The position numbers and the translations under genes are program-made. Source: Rhynchopus sp. YZ270_cl-10 (taxonomy: Eukaryota; Euglenozoa; Diplonemea; Diplonemida; Diplonemidae). Taken from it: a stretch of DNA of 64,000 bases. Shown here piece by piece: positions 1 through 9,789 of the stretch. Within the stretch, counting starts at the first letter, position 1, and every line of letters starts with the position of its first letter. The notes under the pieces were generated by a model. The model had not been told where the DNA came from. It did not search any database and saw nothing but the letters and a program-made list of their open reading frames with translations. Where the stretch lies: NCBI GenBank assembly GCA_964035575.1, contig OZ037844.1:372001-436000 (forward strand), given 5' to 3'.

Positions 1-866
1 GCGAAACAGTCCTGCGTCGGGTGCATGGAGGAGTTCCACTCCCGGTGTTGTGCACAAAGACGACGCTGTTCTCGTAGGGCCTCTTCTCGCTGCGCAGCCC
101 ACAGCTTGCTGCGCTGCCAGAACCCTGCCCCTTTTGATACCATTTGCGGTTGACGCAGTGCTATTTGCCCCTTACGTTTCCTTTGTTGTGCTTTAAATTC
201 TTTCAAATCTTGCGCACGAAGCTCTGCAAGCGTATACCTCCTTCGCCTTGCTTGAACAGGAATTTCTGCCTCACTTTCATAATAGACTTCTTCAGAGATG
301 TGACTTTGTATCAAACTCGCGGAGCTCTTTCGCGACACAACAGTATTTCTTCGCTCCAACGTTGGCTCCGAAAGTGTTTCTTCAGTTTCAGTTGAAGGCA
401 CGATATCGGTGGTGGACGACACATCATCAGAGCTTGCTTCTGAGCGGAAAAGATTGTTGAATTCTGCACTGCTAATCACTCCGGGGTCGGCGGTATGGAG
501 GGTAGAGAGAAAATCGGGGGAAAGCTCAAAATCGCACACTGTTTTGCGTAGTCGTTCCGTCCTTACACCTGAGGTTCCCTCCGCACACAGCGCCGCAAAC
601 GCGGACGCAGTATTCGAGAGTGAATGCGCGACAACGTAACGCTCCTTGAGACACCCCATCACACCCAAACACTGCTCCAACGTCAGGCAGTGCCCCGTAC
701 GGTACCCAGCGTTTTCCAGAAGCTCTGCTAAGTCCGGGTCCGTCGGCGGCTGTGCACAAGCCTCATGTACCAACCGCCGAATCGACGAAAAATCACGCAA
801 CCCACCACTCCCATCATATTTCTCCTTCAATCGAAATACGTCCGACGCTGTTAAAAGAACGGACAT
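1..866 (-). CDS. Conserved hypothetical protein, weak EF-hand-like N-terminus (3' end beyond window)
   Basis: Reading the minus strand from an ATG at 866, the frame stays open for 288 codons to the window edge, so the C-terminus is missing. The N-terminal 75 residues (start MSVLLTASDVFRLKEKYDGS) contain a D-G-S-G-G loop and paired helices resembling a degenerate EF-hand pair; this is inference. The middle is Ser/Thr/Glu-rich and probably disordered. The last 90 residues are basic and helical, with a W-x-R-x-x-x-L-W-x-x-Q-R-E pattern common in cytoskeletal and flagellar proteins of flagellates. No catalytic motif is seen. The unbroken frame and sensible amino-acid composition support a real gene. 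Function is unknown; calcium-responsive cytoskeletal protein is only a guess. Confidence 0.7.
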   Translation of the reverse strand, partial: MSVLLTASDVFRLKEKYDGSGGLRDFSSIRRLVHEACAQPPTDPDLAELLENAGYRTGHCLTLEQCLGVMGCLKERYVVAHSLSNTASAFAALCAEGTSGVRTERLRKTVCDFELSPDFLSTLHTADPGVISSAEFNNLFRSEASSDDVSSTTDIVPSTETEETLSEPTLERRNTVVSRKSSASLIQSHISEEVYYESEAEIPVQARRRRYTLAELRAQDLKEFKAQQRKRKGQIALRQPQMVSKGAGFWQRSKLWAAQREEALREQRRLCAQHREWNSSMHPTQDCF

Positions 867-2517
867 CAGAGAGAGAGAGGTAAGGGGAAGGCTGTAAAGG
901 GAGAGTATGCTTGAGGAAGGTTAAGGGATTTGGAAGGGAGTTGATTAAAAGTTTGTAAAACGAAAAATTGGTTGGTTCTCTGTATTGCTCTGGCTCTTGT
1001 TTTTTTTTGCCGAAAAAAGCATTTTAGATGTTAACTGCAAAAGATTGGATTGGATTTGGAAGGGAGTTGGGAAAAAAATAGGAGTGGGGATTGGTATACT
1101 ATTCTTTTTGTTGGATCTCCAAAAAAAGAAACTTTTTTTTTTGTAAAAAAAAACAGGGGGGAAAACTAAAAAATTGCCGTTTTTTTTGTCCAAATTTACT
1201 GCTTTTTTGGGGGGTTTTTTTATACGTTCATTTTTTTTTATACGTTTTTATTCGTTTCACTTTTATTTTGAAAAAATTTTGTTGGAAATAGTGTAGTTGC
1301 CTCGGTTGTGTTGCCACAGTTGGTGCAATCTCCACTGTATGTATTTTTCTTTGGTTGGGCCAGAATAGTGTTAGGAAGTTGTAAGTGCAAACGCCTCACC
1401 GTACACCAGACGCAGGCACTAGGGGGGAAAAAAAGAAAAGTTTTGTAAGATGATCCTAAGCCTCTCGTGCTTGATCACCTTAAATAAGACACGGTTGGAG
1501 AATGAGTGACCAATATATTGTGAAGAATGCTTCGTATTCACACTGTTTCGCCATCGTTGCTGTCTTTATTCTGCACAACGATCGCTTCTATGCAATTGAT
1601 GGTAAAACCATCATCTTTCCTCCAAAAAAAAATAATCAAAACACTTACACCTAAGGGCTTTTAGTGGATATAGCTTAGCTCTCCCCGAACACAAAACGGG
1701 GACACATTTTACAAGAAAACCAACACCCTCATCAGGGAATGGCAGAGAACGAGCCATAGAAGCTCGATGACTTAACAACACACCTCCATGCCTAGGGCCT
1801 TCCCTCCCAACTCCCGCTGCGCCCACACGGTAAAAAATGACCAAATTTCTCACAACCAATTAAAAACCAAAAAATGGCATCGTAGACAATGTTATTTTTT
1901 TTCGAAAAAGATAATAAAACGGAGACAAAAAATAAAACGGTAGAGGGATCCCAAGCCTCACCGAACTTAGTCACATAAAAAAGAGGTTGAAAAGTGCTCA
2001 CGAGACACCGGACACAGACTGGTTCTTCGGGTTATTATACCCCCACAGAGACATGACCGAAAAAGAAAAAGGACATTTGAAAGATGAAAAATATGCCTCT
2101 CGTGCACAACCCTACTGAATATACGGGGAGGAACAGAGTTAGAGCAAAGCCCTGAATCAGACTTTAACTGGTGTGGCCGACGACCCCAAAAATAGCAGAA
2201 AATAGCACCCCCCGTTCAGCCACACCATTAACTGCTCTCAGGATAAAAAGGGGGAAGTTGAATATATGCCCGCACATCGTTAAAAGAAGAAAAAGAAAAA
2301 CACCATTTGGTTTTTGCGACATTTTTGAAACACTGCACAGCACCCATTTTTCCGGCAGGTGGGTTGTCAACACACTCAATTGTCATATGATTCCAACAGA
2401 AAAATGGAAATGGCGAGAGAGACGGCCCCTCGCGTATCACTCAATGTGCCTCGTTGCGTACATCAACGTTGCGTCCCCTGCTTTGGTGTAGATGCCTGAT
2501 GAATGGGTTGAAGGACC
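867..2517. other. Intergenic region with small hairpin motifs
   Basis: No credible coding frame is visible. The stretch 1000-1290 is low-complexity poly-T/poly-G-rich. It holds an AGTGC...GCACT stem motif at 1384-1420, a 35-bp hairpin at 1447-1481 and a second copy of the hairpin tip (GCCTCTCGTGC) at 2095-2105. A short piece near 2165-2190 (GACGACCCCAAAAATAGC) recurs near 22150. Because both flanking genes read leftwards, this is the 3' flank of the USP gene and the 5' flank of the gene at 1-866. Confidence 0.5.
1447..1481. other. Dispersed hairpin motif, copy 1 (AAGC-CTCTCGT-GCTT tip)
   Basis: A near-perfect stem-loop: AAGATGATC pairs with GATCACCTT (one mismatch), then AAGC pairs with GCTT around the seven-base loop CTCTCGT. 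The same tip recurs elsewhere in this window with different but still paired lower stems. It could be a structured RNA element or a tiny palindromic transposon; the sequence alone does not decide. Confidence 0.55.
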
Positions 2518-4973
2518 CTAATATTGGTTCCATGGCCGTCTTGGTGCATTTGCAAGTCTCTCGCTTGCCCGTTGGACGTTGGGATCACTCAGGAACGGCT
2601 CAAAATTAGTTTGCCGTGCCGTTCTCGCCCCTGATGGATGGTCATCTGTGAACAAAAAATAATGTTGGGTCAAATGGTGGGTGAGTAAAATAGCAAGGTG
2701 TGTTGTGTGTGCCAAAAGAAGAAAACGGTGTTCGTTGTTAGAGGAAAGCTTCATCATAAGGTACAAAAGAACTGTCTTTTCAATGCTTTGGAATATTGAT
2801 GAGAAAAATTGGAGAGAGAAAAGAGTTGGTACTATAGTCTCACCAGTCACACAATCGTTGCCGTGCATCTGCTGGATAATATCTCAAAAAAGGACATACA
2901 AGGCGAATGGCGAGGTGGCGGTGTTGTGAACAGCGGGGCGTGAAACGAATACGGCTGTGCTGGTTGCGCTGTCGGCAGCGCTGCCTGCGGCTGGTATACC
3001 TCACGAGGGAGGTCGTGCTGTCCCCGCCGTGCCAAGTATTCAACGCTCCCCGCCCTGGATTCTCGGCGCGTCGCTACATCTATCTCTCTTTGCTTCATCA
3101 ATGCCGCTATTTCACGCCTCCGGACCTCGTCCTCGTCACGTTGACGTCTTGCTTCACGCTCCCGTTGTTCACGCTGACGTCTTGCTTCCTCTTCACGTTC
3201 ACGCTCCCGCTGTTCCCACTCACGATCGCGTTGGCGTCTTGCTTCCTCTGCACGCATTTTTGCGTCCGCCTCGTCGCGCTGCCGCTGCAACGATGACTCC
3301 TTCATCTTGGCGATCTCTCTGTCCACATCCCAGCTATACGAAGTGGACCCCCTCGCCGGCGAAGCGCCCCCTGCTGCTGACGCTACCACTGCCGCTGTCG
3401 ATGACGTCGACGCATACCTCCCTGCGTACCCCCCTGCTGGCACCCTCGCCGTCCGCGCCCCTGACAGCCGCGGACTCTGCACATTGCCTTTCACATTCGC
3501 AAAGAGACGGTTCTGGGAGTACTTATCCCCCGTCGGCGCCTCCTCCCTTTTCCTGATCTCCTCTGTGCGCAGCTTGGGTATAGATGTGGGTACGGATGTG
3601 GGGACCTTCGGCTCGACTTCCTGCTTCACTTCTGCCAGATCCTTTGTTTTGACCGGCGGGATGATGTGCCGTGGGCTGGGCGACGCTGTCTTTAATGCAC
3701 TCTTCAATGCAGATGGGTAGCGCGGGCTGGACTCCTCCAAGCTCTTCTGGAGCGCTTCATGCAACACAAAGTTATCTGTCGCCTCATCATCAGCAGAGAG
3801 CGGCACGACTGGGTACCCCAAAGGGTCCGCTTTGACAGAAACCACCGCACGCTTCGCAAGAATTTCCTCTGTAATTTGCGCCGCCTCAATTTGCTGTGCC
3901 GTCGGAGGATCTGCCCCGGTGCGATAAAATAGCAGACAAGGCTGGTACATCCCTTGTTTAATGTGTTCCGAAACACCTGCCACATCATCTGACACAACTT
4001 TGACCACGTTGTCATCAATAAAAACCCAGACACATTCCCCGGTATGATAAAAGTAGGAAACATAGTGGCAGCCTTTGTAATAACAGATTATTCCAACTAA
4101 GTCTGCGAAGGCGCGCTCTGGAGGAAGCGAGGCGAAGGTGGGGTGGTGGTTGAGCGAGGCCTTCTCGAAGAGAAGGTCCGCTATGCGAGAGAGGTCCTTC
4201 TTCGGCGCGGTGACAGAATTCCACACCAAACCGATGGAAACCACCTTCGGCAGCGAAAGCACCTCATCCCACACCCGCGCACCCCCACCACACACCTCAT
4301 CCACGCAATTTGACGTCTCGCAATACGTTTTCTGAAATGCCTGCAAATATTTTATGCGCGATTCTTCCATATCCGTCAGCTCTGCACGAAACAAGCATGA
4401 CGACGGAAGATATGTAACATATGACCAGTAACTCCGTTTTGGCGCTTCTTTGCCGCATTTTTTGCATGCAGAGCACTTAGCGATGCAGACCCCAAGGAGG
4501 GTGTGAAGCCAGCAGTGGTCACGGAGACATGCTGCGTCTCTGTCTGTGGTGTCAACAGTTCCGGTTCGGTTTGCGGTGTGCAGACGTTCTAGAAGGGCTT
4601 CGTAGACTTCTGTAGCATCGCTCATCCCACCCACATTGAATGTCGTGCACCGTTCAATCTCCGAAGAAGCATCTACTGCAAGCGACGAACGTAACGCACG
4701 TCCTCTCGACGCAGACCGTTTATTTGCCTCTCGAAACACCGAAGCGGTCGCGCAAAACACACAATCCTTGTCCACCCCACTGCACCCCCCCCTCAAATGC
4801 CCCGCCAGCGCGTCCAACAACGCCGTCGAAAATTCTGGGATCTGATCTAAAGCCTGCAGCACGACATTCAAGAAACAGTTGTTCTCCCCAGGGAGATTCG
4901 CGAGGCCTCTCACAGAGCTGGGGGGGACGGACTTTGCGCGGTCGGGGTATTTAGACACATACCCGCCAGACAT
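2518..4973 (-). CDS. USP-type ubiquitin C-terminal hydrolase, two exons, 733 aa
   Basis: A cysteine protease that would cleave ubiquitin from conjugates. Exon 1 is 2900-4973 and exon 2 is 2518-2645. The intron (2646-2899) has GTATGT and CACAG ends and keeps the frame; without splicing the frame would stop at 2847. The Cys box near residues 23-38 reads GLANLPGENNCFLNVVLQAL with the nucleophile at Cys33, a variant (CFLN for CYMN) known from USP53/54-like and plant UCH-related proteins. The His box (GCHYVSYFYH) and following FIDDNVV give the His and Asp of the triad, so the enzyme looks active. A CxxC-rich insert may bind zinc. After about residue 380 the protein is disordered, followed by a 90-residue Arg/Glu-rich single helix or coiled coil. 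The substrate is unknown. Confidence 0.85.
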
Positions 4974-6334
4974 TGTAGAGGGGTATAGGAAGAGGAGGAG
5001 GAGGAGGGGGGGTTACAAAAAAAAAAAAGAAAACAAAATGTTTGAGGGGAGGGTTAGTGTATTGTGTGGGGTCTGTTGGAGGGGGGTTTTTGTCACGCAC
5101 TCCTACCTAAGCTGCTCTGCATGCGGGCAGTGAGGAGAAGGAACGGAAGTTAAATTTTTGCAAAATTGCAAAATGCAATGCGGTGTAGCTGTTGCAGGCT
5201 TTAGATCGCGGAAAGGCGAAAACTGCAGAGGAAACGCGACCACGAAGAGATGAGACCTGGTTGGTCTAAATTTATGACGTTTCGTGAGTTTCCAGATAGT
5301 AACTGGCATGAGGGGTCGTCATATTGTGAGTCGGGGAGATATTGTGCGTCAAGGGAAAGTCCCATCACCATCATGGTATGGAGACAAAAAATGTTGCAAA
5401 ATGTTTCAACGTGATGTGGTGGTTAACGCAAAAAGGGTTGGGGAATGAGTGTATCGGGGGGAGTGAGGGAAACGCTTCAGATCAGTTATTGAGAACGCAA
5501 CAAAATGGGTTGTTCGCATCCATGCGAAAAAGAAAAACAAGATTTGATGTGGCAAAAAATATACACTTTTGCGAACTTCTAGTGTAGGTAGAAGAGCTGG
5601 TTTCAGCCACACCAAAGATGACGAAAAAAAAAAAAAAATGAAAGCCTTGATGAACTTAAGCCTCTTGTGCTTCATCCTTCATCCTAAACGAAAAATCGTA
5701 CAGCATCAGCTTGGACGACTTCGCACAAACGGGGTTTTGTGTACAGCGTCATTTTATCCCTGAAGCAAAATGACCAGAAGCAGAGTCTTGCTTTCCCACA
5801 AGAAATGAATAATATTATATTGATACAACAGTTACAACATGACACCATCGGATGGCACAAACAAGATAAAAGAAATAATGTCAGAATGTGCTGTCTCATA
5901 CACAGACTCTTAGGATTAGTCGATCACTCGATGTGATTACCGAGCCTCGACACAAAACGATCTGTGAACAGTGTACCCCCCAAAGCATGTAGCGCATATA
6001 GGCTGGATTCTGAGAAACTTTTTCTTTTGTACTGTGAATGTACCTCGCAGAGCATTAGGCACGTCACCTCCGAGTCCTCCACTGCACGCAGGGGTTCCTT
6101 CCACGGTATCTCATCCCCAAGAGAGCTAAGACATTCGTCTGCTCTGGTGGCTGTTCGAAATTAGACCCCTCAACTTCGTGTAGATGCGTCCGCCGCAAAA
6201 TTGTGTCCTAGTATAATATATAACAACGTTTCCTCAAATATTTAGACGCTGTTTTAGCGAGCCTTTCCTCGGGTTTTCATAGCATTTCCAGGGTGCAGCC
6301 ATGACACGATATGTGGACGTCCAAAAAAATATAT
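4974..6334. other. Intergenic region, no gene seen
   Basis: The 5' flank of the USP gene starts with a polypyrimidine run (on the minus strand) immediately before CTACA-ATG. The rest has only short, composition-driven frames. A covarying copy of the dispersed hairpin lies at 5649-5683. The stretch 6165-6334 is probably the 3' UTR of the 157-aa gene. Confidence 0.5.
5649..5683. other. Dispersed hairpin motif, covarying copy
   Basis: The tip AAGC-CTCTTGT-GCTT is conserved, while the lower stem is GATGAA paired with TTCATC instead of AAGATGAC paired with GTCACCTT. Pairing is kept although the sequence changed, which argues for selection on structure. Confidence 0.55.
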
Positions 6335-6856
6335 TTATTTCTTTTCTGGCACAGCCTTGGCGTACGGTGACAAGGCTTGCTCTGCCTCTCGCCGTAACTC
6401 AGACGGGTCACGTTCCCACTCTTGCGCCTGTTTTGATTTTTAAAATAAATTTTGCGTGATTCATTTCCCACATACCTTCATATCTTTCCTTTCAAATGGA
6501 TCCTCAGACGAAGTTGCTCCCCAGTCTTTAGCCATGAAGTGCTTTGTGTTTATTGAGTCAAAGAGCTCCTTTTGTGCTGAGGCACGTTGCAGCTCCACGG
6601 CACGTACCAGGTCTGAACGTGCATCGGCGCTTGCATCATGGGCGTCAGGGGAAGCTAGGTTGAGGTTGCGCACACTTGACTCATATTCTTCGTACGTCTC
6701 GCACTCACCCCCAAACGACGGAGTGTAGTATGGGTTACCATGTGTCCACTCTAAATGCGTCCTTTCGCGCTCCCCAAGCCGACACCACCTCCGCCTTGCC
6801 TCGAGCAGATCCCCTTCAGTGTACTCTCTGACCGCCTTCGCAATCGTCCGCTTCAT
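6335..6856 (-). CDS. Hypothetical protein, two exons, 157 aa
   Basis: Exon 1 is 6476-6856 (start MKRTIAKAVREY) and exon 2 is 6335-6427. The 48-bp intron 6428-6475 begins GTATGT and ends AACAG, in phase 0. The frame is also open back to 6928, but the ATG at 6856 follows a CAG 4 nt upstream and begins the region that looks like protein. It is a small, soluble, charged, mostly helical protein with a Y-Y-T-P-S-F motif near residue 47; no signal peptide, membrane segment or catalytic motif is visible. Its size and composition would suit an accessory subunit of a mitochondrial complex, but I do not recognise the family. Its 5' flank (6885-7065) is shared with ankyrin genes 1 and 2, and parts of its exon 1 are duplicated at 14690-14845 and near 29465. 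Confidence 0.7.
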
Positions 6857-6884
6857 TGTTCTGTACTCATGTACGTCAGTACTA

Positions 6885-7411
6885 TCTCTTCTGCCTTGGG
6901 GGTGACTGTGTAGAAGTGCTCCAAACACTCCACTCTGGGTGTCAATTGAGGTGTATGGGGAGAGGGAGGGGGAGGAAAAGAGGAAGTGGTTGCTGCTGTC
7001 TGTTTTTGCATCGACGTTTGTCTAGGTTTTGTTTCTGGGTTTTGCTTTTTCTTTGGGGGGGGACGTTCGAGCGTTCCGTACCGTGAGGGAACGGAGGCGG
7101 TTTACAACCGCGGGAAAAGCACGCTACCGCTTTATCCCCAAGACTAAATGGCCCGCTATGATATTGCACGATAGTTTCGGGAGTGAGAGAAAGAAAACAT
7201 TGATAAAGAGATGACCCTAAGCCTTGCGTGCTTTGAAGCATGCTGGGGGTGTCTGCCTGCTCAAGGAGAACCTGCACTGCACACCACTGCTTGTTCTGTT
7301 CTGCATTCTTTCGTCGATGTTGAAATGCTCTTTCTTCACACATCCAGTGGAAGTGCTCGTACCCCATACTGCCGTAGACGCTGGCACGAGGGGCTTGACG
7401 CGTCCACAGCA
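6885..7411. repeat. Ankyrin-type spacer block, copy 1
   Basis: 6885-7065 is nearly identical to 9170-9340 and 11565-11735. 7230-7345 repeats at 9610-9725 and is related to 11960-12095, 14850-14945 and 29500-29585. On the minus strand the latter piece contains GTGCAGGTTCTCCTTGAGCA, echoing the last codons of the ankyrin genes, so it is probably a decayed final ankyrin repeat left in the 3' flank. A degenerate hairpin tip lies at 7208-7235. Confidence 0.65.
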
Positions 7412-9067
7412 TCATTCTTCTGCACCGTGCTTGAGGAGAACCTGCACCACATCTGTATGTTGTTTCTGCCTCGCATAGTGCAACGCAGTGTGGCCCCAAA
7501 TATCCCCGTGGATCACATCCACCTTGTTCAAGCCCACAAGATAGCGCACAGTCTCGGTGTGTCCAACATACGCCGCAACGATAAGACACGTGTACCCATC
7601 GTCGTCCACCACACACACATCTGCACCTGCTTCCACCAACATCTTCACAATTTTTAGTTCCCCACCCTCACAAGCCCAGTGAAGAGGTGTGCTTCCTCTA
7701 TCATCCTTTGCATCGATGTCTGCCCCTGCATCAATGAGCAACTTCGACACATCTGAGTGCTTCTTTAACACTGCGTGGTGCAGTGCAGTGTTGCAACTGC
7801 TATTTGACTGATTCACATCCACCTCAGGCATGCACAGAAGAGTACGCACAGTCTCGGTGTGTCCATTGTAAGCCGCAAGAATAAGACACGTCTCTCCTTC
7901 GTTGTCTGTGACACGCACTCCTGCACCTGCTCTGACCAACACCTTCACAACACGCAGATTCCCAAACTCGCTCGCCGTTAGGAGTGGCGAACGTCCGTTA
8001 TTGTACGTTACCTCAATGTCTGCCCCTGCATCAAGGAGCACCTCCACCACATTTGCATCATTTTCATCAGCACAAGCTGCATGGAGCAGCGCAGTGCAGC
8101 CTTCATAAGCCTTGTGATCCACGTCGACCTGCAAACCCACAAGATAGTGCACAGTCTCGGTGTGTCCAAAATGCGCCGCATCGATAAGACATGTGTACCC
8201 GTTGTCATCCACCACACTCACGTCCGCACCTGCTTCCACCAACATCTCCACAACGTCGAGTCCCCCACCCTCACAAGCCCAGTGAAGAGGTGTGCTTCCT
8301 CTATCATCCTTTGCATCGATGTCTGCCCCTGCATCAATGAGCAACTTCGACACGGCTGAGTGCTTCGGTAACACTGAGTGGTGCAGTGCAGTGTTGCCCC
8401 TGTTATTTGACCGATTCACATCCACCTCAGGCATGCACACAAGAGTACGCACTGTCTCGGTGTGTCCAAAATAAGACGCAAGCATAAGACACGTGTCTCC
8501 GTAGTTGTCTGTGACACACACTGCCGCACCAGCTTCCACCAACATCTTCACAATGACGAACTTGCCCGAAATACTCGCCCTGAGCAGAGGCGAACGTCCC
8601 ATGTCGTCCTTTACCTCCATGTCTGCCCCTGCATCAATGAGGACCTGACACACTGCAGGGTCCTCCCACATGGCTGGACAGGGTCGATCTTCTTCTTCCT
8701 CCTGCCCGTGTGGGACAAACGCAACGTTGCTGCAGACTGACTTCCAATGCTGCAAGAGGACCTCCGTGCACGCAGTGTGGTCTGCGTGGATGCACTCACT
8801 CAGCAGCATCCCGAAGCCCATCTGCGTTGTCTCAACATACGGAAGAAGCAGTGCGAGGCATTCATCGTGGTTCCCTCTGCACGCCTCGTGCACAGCATTG
8901 AAGGCAACCGTTTTGCTGTCTGTGTCTGGGCTGAGCTTCTCAAGTCCCACCCGCACGGCAATCTTGTCGCCGTTCCTGGCAGCCTCCACCAAGACCGAGT
9001 CTGCAGAAGGCGTTCTTCTCTTTGGTGCCTTCTCGTCAGGTGTGCTGTCTGCGTGTTGCTTCGACAT
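7412..9067 (-). CDS. Ankyrin-repeat protein 1, 551 aa, four triads
   Basis: A protein-protein interaction scaffold with no enzymatic domain. Residues 1-20 are charged with a KRR cluster (possible nuclear signal). Residues 21-120 are degenerate ankyrin-like helices that are almost invariant in the family. Residues 121-130 are a short acidic linker (QEEEEDRP). Then come twelve canonical repeats in the cyclic order TPLHWA-type, TCLILAA-type and TALHHAV-type, i.e. four triads of about 100 aa. It ends LLKHGAEE. The start is the family ATG with the usual upstream sequence. No signal peptide or transmembrane segment is seen, so it is likely cytosolic or nuclear. The partner is unknown. Confidence 0.85.
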   Translation of the reverse strand: MSKQHADSTPDEKAPKRRTPSADSVLVEAARNGDKIAVRVGLEKLSPDTDSKTVAFNAVHEACRGNHDECLALLLPYVETTQMGFGMLLSECIHADHTACTEVLLQHWKSVCSNVAFVPHGQEEEEDRPCPAMWEDPAVCQVLIDAGADMEVKDDMGRSPLLRASISGKFVIVKMLVEAGAAVCVTDNYGDTCLMLASYFGHTETVRTLVCMPEVDVNRSNNRGNTALHHSVLPKHSAVSKLLIDAGADIDAKDDRGSTPLHWACEGGGLDVVEMLVEAGADVSVVDDNGYTCLIDAAHFGHTETVHYLVGLQVDVDHKAYEGCTALLHAACADENDANVVEVLLDAGADIEVTYNNGRSPLLTASEFGNLRVVKVLVRAGAGVRVTDNEGETCLILAAYNGHTETVRTLLCMPEVDVNQSNSSCNTALHHAVLKKHSDVSKLLIDAGADIDAKDDRGSTPLHWACEGGELKIVKMLVEAGADVCVVDDDGYTCLIVAAYVGHTETVRYLVGLNKVDVIHGDIWGHTALHYARQKQHTDVVQVLLKHGAEE

Positions 9068-9789
9068 GGTTTGTGAAAATGTTGATATTCAATGTTGTGT
9101 CTTTTGTGCTGTTTCTTTTAGTGGAGGTTGTGAGGTGAGTGGTGGGTGTGCCCACGTCAGGGCTGTCCCTTCTGCCTTGGGGGTGACTGTGTAGAAGTGC
9201 TCCAAACACTCCACTCTGGGTGTCAATTGAGGTGTATGGGGAGAGGGAGGGGGAGGAAAAGAGGAAGTGGTTGCTGCTGTCTGTTTTTGCATCGACGTTT
9301 GTCTAGGTTTTGTTTCTGGGTTTTGCTTTTTCTTTGGGGGGGGGGAGAGAGCGTGGTCCTCAATCAGACGGAGAAAAAGAAAGAGGAGTTGAAACGTACT
9401 CAAACAGCTCGGTCACGCTCATGCTGGGTTAGGGTGGGACGTTCGAGCGTTCCGTACCGTGAGAGAACGGAGGCGGTTCACAACCGCTGGAAAAGCACGC
9501 TACCGCTTTATACCCCCAAGGCTAAATGGCCCGCTATGATATTGCACGATAGTTTCGGGAGTGAGAGAAAGAAAACATTGATAAAAAGATGACCCTAAGC
9601 CTTGCGTGCTTTGAAGCATGCTGGGGGTGTCTGCCTGCTCAAGGAGAACCTGCACTGCACACCACTGCTTGGTCTGTTCTGCATTCTTTCGTCGATGTTG
9701 AAATGCTCTTTCTTCACACATCCAGTGGAAGTGCTCGTACCCCATACTGCCGTAGACGCTGGCACGAGGGGCTTGACGCGTCCACAGCA
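9068..9789. repeat. Ankyrin spacer, copy 2, including a conserved 5' flank
   Basis: The 50 nt before the ankyrin-1 ATG (minus strand) are conserved through the family and contain CACAAAAGACACAACATTGA. Copies at genes 3, 6, 7 and 9 read CATAAAAGACAC, a TATA-like element about 45-55 nt upstream of the ATG. 9170-9340 matches 6885-7065 and 11565-11735. 9430-9520 contains small hairpins (GCGGTT-CAC-AACCGC) also present at 7080 and 11830. A degenerate hairpin tip lies at 9587-9615. No gene is seen. Confidence 0.6.

Noticed and set aside
2171-2491. 106-codon plus-strand frame in the USP 3' flank
   Set aside because: No domain and no codon bias, and it lies between minus-strand genes with no promoter or splice signals.
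6942-7616. 224-codon minus frame overlapping the end of ankyrin gene 1 (MCGGRRWVHV...)
   Set aside because: It reads the last ankyrin repeats out of frame and then 3' flank; the same happens at gene 2, so it is a by-product of duplication.
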